Below, one piece after another: positions 61,201-64,000 of a stretch of DNA of 64,000 nucleotides. The DNA lies in the NCBI RefSeq assembly GCF_009711185.1, contig NZ_WMIF01000004.1, positions 124,001-188,000 of the forward strand, in the 5' to 3' direction. The position numbers and the translations under genes are program-made. This DNA is from Paracoccus limosus (lineage in GTDB: Bacteria; Pseudomonadota; Alphaproteobacteria; Rhodobacterales; Rhodobacteraceae). The first letter of the stretch is position 1. Each line of letters begins with the position of its first letter. A model generated the notes under the pieces. The model searched no databases. It saw nothing but the letters and a program-made list of their open reading frames with translations, and was not told where the DNA came from.

Positions 61201-61629
61201 TTACCAGTGGCCGGTGTTTTCCATGCTGGCCCAGGGCTCTTGCGGGGGCAGGCTGTCGCCTTTCTGGAGAAGCTCGATCGAGACATTGTCGGGACTGCGG
61301 ACAAAGGCCATGTGGCCGTCGCGCGGCGGGCGATTGATGGTGATGCCGGCGGCCATCAGCCGGGCGCAGAGGTCGTAGATGTCATCCACCTGATAGGCGA
61401 GATGGCCGAAATGCCGGCTGTCCGACGGCAGGCCCGCGTCGCCGTCCCAGTTATGGGTCAGCTCGACCGGGCATTCCGGCTGGCCGGGCGGCGCCATGAA
61501 CACGAGGGTGAAGCGGCCCTTGTCATGGTCGATGCGGCGCGTTTCCTCAAGTCCAAGCAGGCGGTAGAAGGCCATGCTGTGTTCGAGGTCCTGAACGCGC
61601 ACCATGGTGTGAAGGTAACGGATGGTCAT
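61201..61629 (-). CDS. gloA: lactoylglutathione lyase, glyoxalase I (142 aa)
   Basis: The VOC-fold enzyme that converts the methylglyoxal-glutathione adduct to S-lactoylglutathione. Metal ligands are visible as His in RYLHTMVRVQD, Glu in PVELTHNWD, His in FGHLAYQVDDIYDLC and Glu in VSIELLQKGD. RTLVFMAPPG-type strand and the length are typical. The start ATG at 61629 (MTIRYLHTMVRVQD) is the usual one; the longer frame upstream is not needed. Confidence 0.93.
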   Translation of the reverse strand: MTIRYLHTMVRVQDLEHSMAFYRLLGLEETRRIDHDKGRFTLVFMAPPGQPECPVELTHNWDGDAGLPSDSRHFGHLAYQVDDIYDLCARLMAAGITINRPPRDGHMAFVRSPDNVSIELLQKGDSLPPQEPWASMENTGHW

Positions 61630-61749
61630 GCTTGTCTCCTTGGCGATGGCCGGGGAATCCCGGCGCGCAGTCTGTCCTTGGGCGGCAGGGGCGATCAAGC
61701 CCCGGTGCGCCGGTGCCGGACCTTGGGTGGCGTGCCGGGCGGGGGCAGA

Positions 61750-62211
61750 TCAGCGCGCGGGCGCCCTGCCCGTTCCGTCCGCGAATTCGCGCGCGAGGAA
61801 AAGCGCGGCGCGGCGCCAGGATTCGTCATTGTCACCGCGAAAATTCAGCTCGCGCCGCGCGATCACCTGCCGCGCCGGCAGATCGACCAGCGTGGCAAAG
61901 ACCTGCAGGATCAGCGTGCTGGATTTCTGCACCGCCACGAAAAGCCCCCGTTCGCCACCGCGTTGCCGCAGAAAGGTCACGAGGCAATCGGCGGTCTCGG
62001 ACGGACAGGCGGCGGCGATGCTGGCGGCATCGACCTGTTCGCCCGACAAGGCCTGCGCCAGCACATCGCCCATCAGCGCCAGCCGGCGGGCATGGTCGGC
62101 GGTCTGGTCGCGCGCCTCATGCGCGGTATCCAGCAGCTTGACCGGCGGGATCAGCAGGCCTTGGGCCAGCGCCGGCAAGGGTGCGATGGCGGCAAGCAGC
62201 AGCAGGCGCAT
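61750..62211 (-). CDS. DUF2380-like periplasmic protein (153 aa)
   Basis: A secreted protein with signal peptide MRLLLLAAIAPLPALAQG. The mature part has one Cys pair (AACPSETADC) and the segment VQKSSTLILQVFATLVDLPA, ending NFRGDNDESWRRAALFLA, which fits the DUF2380 family. No enzymatic motif. It precedes gloA by 120 bp on the same strand. Function unknown. Confidence 0.75.
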   Translation of the reverse strand: MRLLLLAAIAPLPALAQGLLIPPVKLLDTAHEARDQTADHARRLALMGDVLAQALSGEQVDAASIAAACPSETADCLVTFLRQRGGERGLFVAVQKSSTLILQVFATLVDLPARQVIARRELNFRGDNDESWRRAALFLAREFADGTGRAPAR

Positions 62212-62351
62212 GGCGTTCCCCCTATCGTCCACATGCTGCGCGCAAGGGCGGGTGATGGCAAGCGCCCCGTGCCGGCCGGGCGTCGAAACGCCGGCCGCTC
62301 TGGCAGTCCGCCCGATCGCAGCCGGGCGCCTTGGCAGTTCACCGGCGCCCC

Positions 62352-62380
62352 ATTGAACCGGCCCAGCCGCCCGGCTAGCC
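62352..62380 (+). promoter_or_regulatory. candidate promoter of the omega-transaminase gene
   Basis: TTGAAC (62352-62357) and TAGCCT (62375-62380) with a 17 bp spacer, 31 bp before the ATG. Confidence 0.5.
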
Positions 62381-62410
62381 TAGTCCCGACAACCGTTTAT
62401 GGAGAAGGTC

Positions 62411-63772
62411 ATGACCCAACCGCAAAGCTGGGAAGCCCGCGCCGAGGAATATTCGCTTTACGGTTTCACCGACATGCCCTCGGTCCACCAGCGCGGCACC
62501 GTCGTGCTGACCCATGGCGAGGGGCCCTATGTCGTGGACGTGCACGGCCGGCGCTATCTGGACGCGAATTCGGGCCTGTGGAACATGGTCGCGGGCTTTG
62601 ACCATCCCGGGCTGATCGCGGCGGCGCAGGCGCAATACGCCCGCTTTCCCGGCTATCATGCGTTCTTTGGCCGCATGTCCGACCAGACAGTGATGCTGTC
62701 GGAAAAGCTGGTCGAGGTCTCGCCCTTTGCCAGCGGCAAGGTGTTCTACACCAACTCGGGGTCCGAGGCGAATGACACCATGGTCAAGATGCTGTGGTTC
62801 CTGCACGCCGCCGAGGGCAATCCCCAGAAACGCAAGATCCTGACCCGCTGGAACGCCTATCACGGCGTCACCGCCGTTTCGGCCAGCATGACGGGCAAGC
62901 CCTACAACTCGGTCTTTGGCCTGCCGCTGCCGGGCTTTATCCATCTGACCTGCCCGCATTACTGGCGCTTTGGCGAAGCCGGCGAGACCGAGGAACAATT
63001 CACCGCCCGCCTTGCCCGCGAGCTTGAGGAGACGATCCTGCGCGAGGGTGCCGACACCATCGCCGGTTTCTTCGCCGAGCCGGTGATGGGTGCGGGCGGC
63101 GTTATCCCGCCCAGCAAGGGCTATTTCCAGGCGGTGCAGCCGATCCTGAAGAAATACGGCATTCCGCTGATCTCGGACGAGGTGATCTGCGGCTTTGGCC
63201 GCACCGGCAACACCTGGGGCTGCGAGACCTATGGCTATGTGCCTGACGCGATCATCTCGTCCAAGAACCTGACCGCCGGGTTCTTCCCGATGGGCGCGGT
63301 GATCCTGGGTCCGGAACTGGCCGCGCGCGTCGATGCCGCCGTGGAGGCCATCGAGGAGTTCCCGCATGGCTTTACCGCCTCGGGCCATCCGGTTGGCTGC
63401 GCCATCGCGCTGAAGGCGATCGACGTGGTGATGAACGAGGGGCTGGCCGAGAACGTCAACCGCCTTGCCCCGCGTTTTGAGGACGGGCTGAAGCGTCTGG
63501 CCGAAAAGCCCAATATCGGCGAATACCGCGGCGTCGGCTTCATGTGGGCGCTGGAGGCGGTCAAGGACAAGGCGACCAAGACCCCCTTCGACGGCACCCT
63601 CTCGGTCAGCGAGCGTATCGCAAATACCTGCACCGACATGGGGCTGATCTGCCGCCCTTTGGGTCAGTCGGTGGTGCTGTGTCCGCCCTTCATCATGACC
63701 GAGGGCCAGATGGACGAGATGTTCGAGAAGCTGGAAAAGGCGCTGCACAAGGTCTTTGCCGAGGTCGCCTGA
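62411..63772 (+). CDS. class III omega-aminotransferase (453 aa)
   Basis: A PLP-dependent omega-transaminase. WEARAEEYSLYGFTDMPSVH, the cofactor pocket FYTNSGSEANDTMVKMLWFL, LISDEVICGFGRTGNTWGC and SSKNLTAGFFPMGAVILGP with the PLP-binding Lys285 are intact. The sequence is, from memory, extremely close to the structurally studied Paracoccus denitrificans enzyme, which acts on beta-alanine-like and aryl amines with pyruvate or oxaloacetate. ATG 62411 follows a GGAG site at 6 nt. It stands alone. Confidence 0.95.
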   Translation: MTQPQSWEARAEEYSLYGFTDMPSVHQRGTVVLTHGEGPYVVDVHGRRYLDANSGLWNMVAGFDHPGLIAAAQAQYARFPGYHAFFGRMSDQTVMLSEKLVEVSPFASGKVFYTNSGSEANDTMVKMLWFLHAAEGNPQKRKILTRWNAYHGVTAVSASMTGKPYNSVFGLPLPGFIHLTCPHYWRFGEAGETEEQFTARLARELEETILREGADTIAGFFAEPVMGAGGVIPPSKGYFQAVQPILKKYGIPLISDEVICGFGRTGNTWGCETYGYVPDAIISSKNLTAGFFPMGAVILGPELAARVDAAVEAIEEFPHGFTASGHPVGCAIALKAIDVVMNEGLAENVNRLAPRFEDGLKRLAEKPNIGEYRGVGFMWALEAVKDKATKTPFDGTLSVSERIANTCTDMGLICRPLGQSVVLCPPFIMTEGQMDEMFEKLEKALHKVFAEVA

Positions 63773-63775
63773 GCC

Positions 63776-64000
63776 CTACCACGGGTCCGCGCCGCCCAGC
63801 ACGGCGCGGGCCATCACCACGCGCTGCGGCTTGATCCCCAGCGCCGCCGCGAAATCCAGCACGCGGCCATCCTCTTGCAGCAGGAAATCCAGCACGAATT
63901 GCGCAAATTCGGGCCGGCTGGTCATGGCGCGCAGCCCGGCCACGTCGCTGCCCGATTGCGCCAGCAGCGCCTCGACCAGCTCGGGCTGGGCGGCGATATG
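63776..64000 (-). CDS. DUF3572 family protein, C-terminal part (74 aa visible)
   Basis: The visible C-terminus reads PELVEALLAQSGSDVAGLRA, then FAQFVLDFLLQEDGRVLDF and ends at GGADPW before TAG 63776-63778. VLDFLLQEDGRVLDFAAALG is typical of DUF3572, a small alphaproteobacterial protein of unknown role. The start lies beyond the right edge. The stop is 3 bp from the end of the aminotransferase gene. Confidence 0.8.
   Translation of the reverse strand, partial: HIAAQPELVEALLAQSGSDVAGLRAMTSRPEFAQFVLDFLLQEDGRVLDFAAALGIKPQRVVMARAVLGGADPW

Overview
The window looks like a chromosome segment of a high-GC alphaproteobacterium of the Rhodobacterales, most likely Paracoccus. Three things point there: the class III aminotransferase at 62411-63772 closely resembles, from memory, the characterised omega-transaminase of Paracoccus denitrificans; the ATP synthase Fo genes are ordered atpI-atpB-atpE-atpF'-atpF; and there is a complete RcGTA-type gene transfer agent cluster. 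Genes are tightly packed with many 1-8 nt overlaps. No tRNA, rRNA, CRISPR array or insertion sequence was seen, and no gene-free stretch exceeds 300 bases.

Layout. 1-1019 (minus): two hotdog thioesterases and the start of a MATE exporter. 1140-8608 (plus): a fatty-acid degradation block with two paralogous MerR regulators, an acyl-CoA dehydrogenase, a GST, thiolase, a small cupin and the two-domain hydratase/dehydrogenase. 8802-11194: PfkB kinase plus endonuclease III (minus) and an alkylguanine alkyltransferase (plus). 11350-12036: OmpA-like lipoprotein. 12216-14888 (minus): ATP synthase Fo operon. 15074-20628: ArsR regulator, Hint-domain protein, periplasmic 5'-nucleotidase, DUF952 protein, pyrD, cysE.

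20707-35325 (minus): the gene transfer agent (GTA) cluster, with homologues of RcGTA orfg1 to orfg15 in order, including the small orfg3.5 and orfg10.1, plus a directly linked DUF2793 tail-fibre-like gene. The operon has a recognisable sigma70-type promoter with a perfect dyad over its -10 box. Three terminator-like hairpins punctuate it: one in the leader before orfg1, one between terminase and portal, and one just after the major capsid gene. This would allow stepped expression.

35604-38570 (minus): a coiled-coil protein, mltG and fabF. 38772-43448 (plus): a likely envelope-stress module of TelA, a DUF2927 lipoprotein, an SPFH-GYF protein and a double zinc-ribbon membrane protein. This is the most promising under-described system in the window. 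43465-44385: a sugar kinase. 44537-49183 (minus): trkA-trkH-hfq-hflX. 49305-54797: YbaK deacylase, a putative glycosyltransferase, putA and its divergent Lrp-type regulator. 54929-57388: LysR regulator and aspA. 57602-64000: a second LysR regulator, a small DUF1127-like protein, an aspartate aminotransferase, sdhE, a PetP/MarR regulator, glyoxalase I, a DUF2380-like periplasmic protein, the omega-transaminase and the end of a DUF3572 gene.

Two families of dispersed intergenic repeats were found by eye. Family A has a core resembling GGGTATTTGGAAAATGGTGA and sometimes occurs as an inverted pair. Family B is a GC-rich hairpin followed by a GATATTTCG-type tail, and one copy lies inside the GTA operon. 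Homology statements are from recognition of motifs and remembered families; no database search was run.
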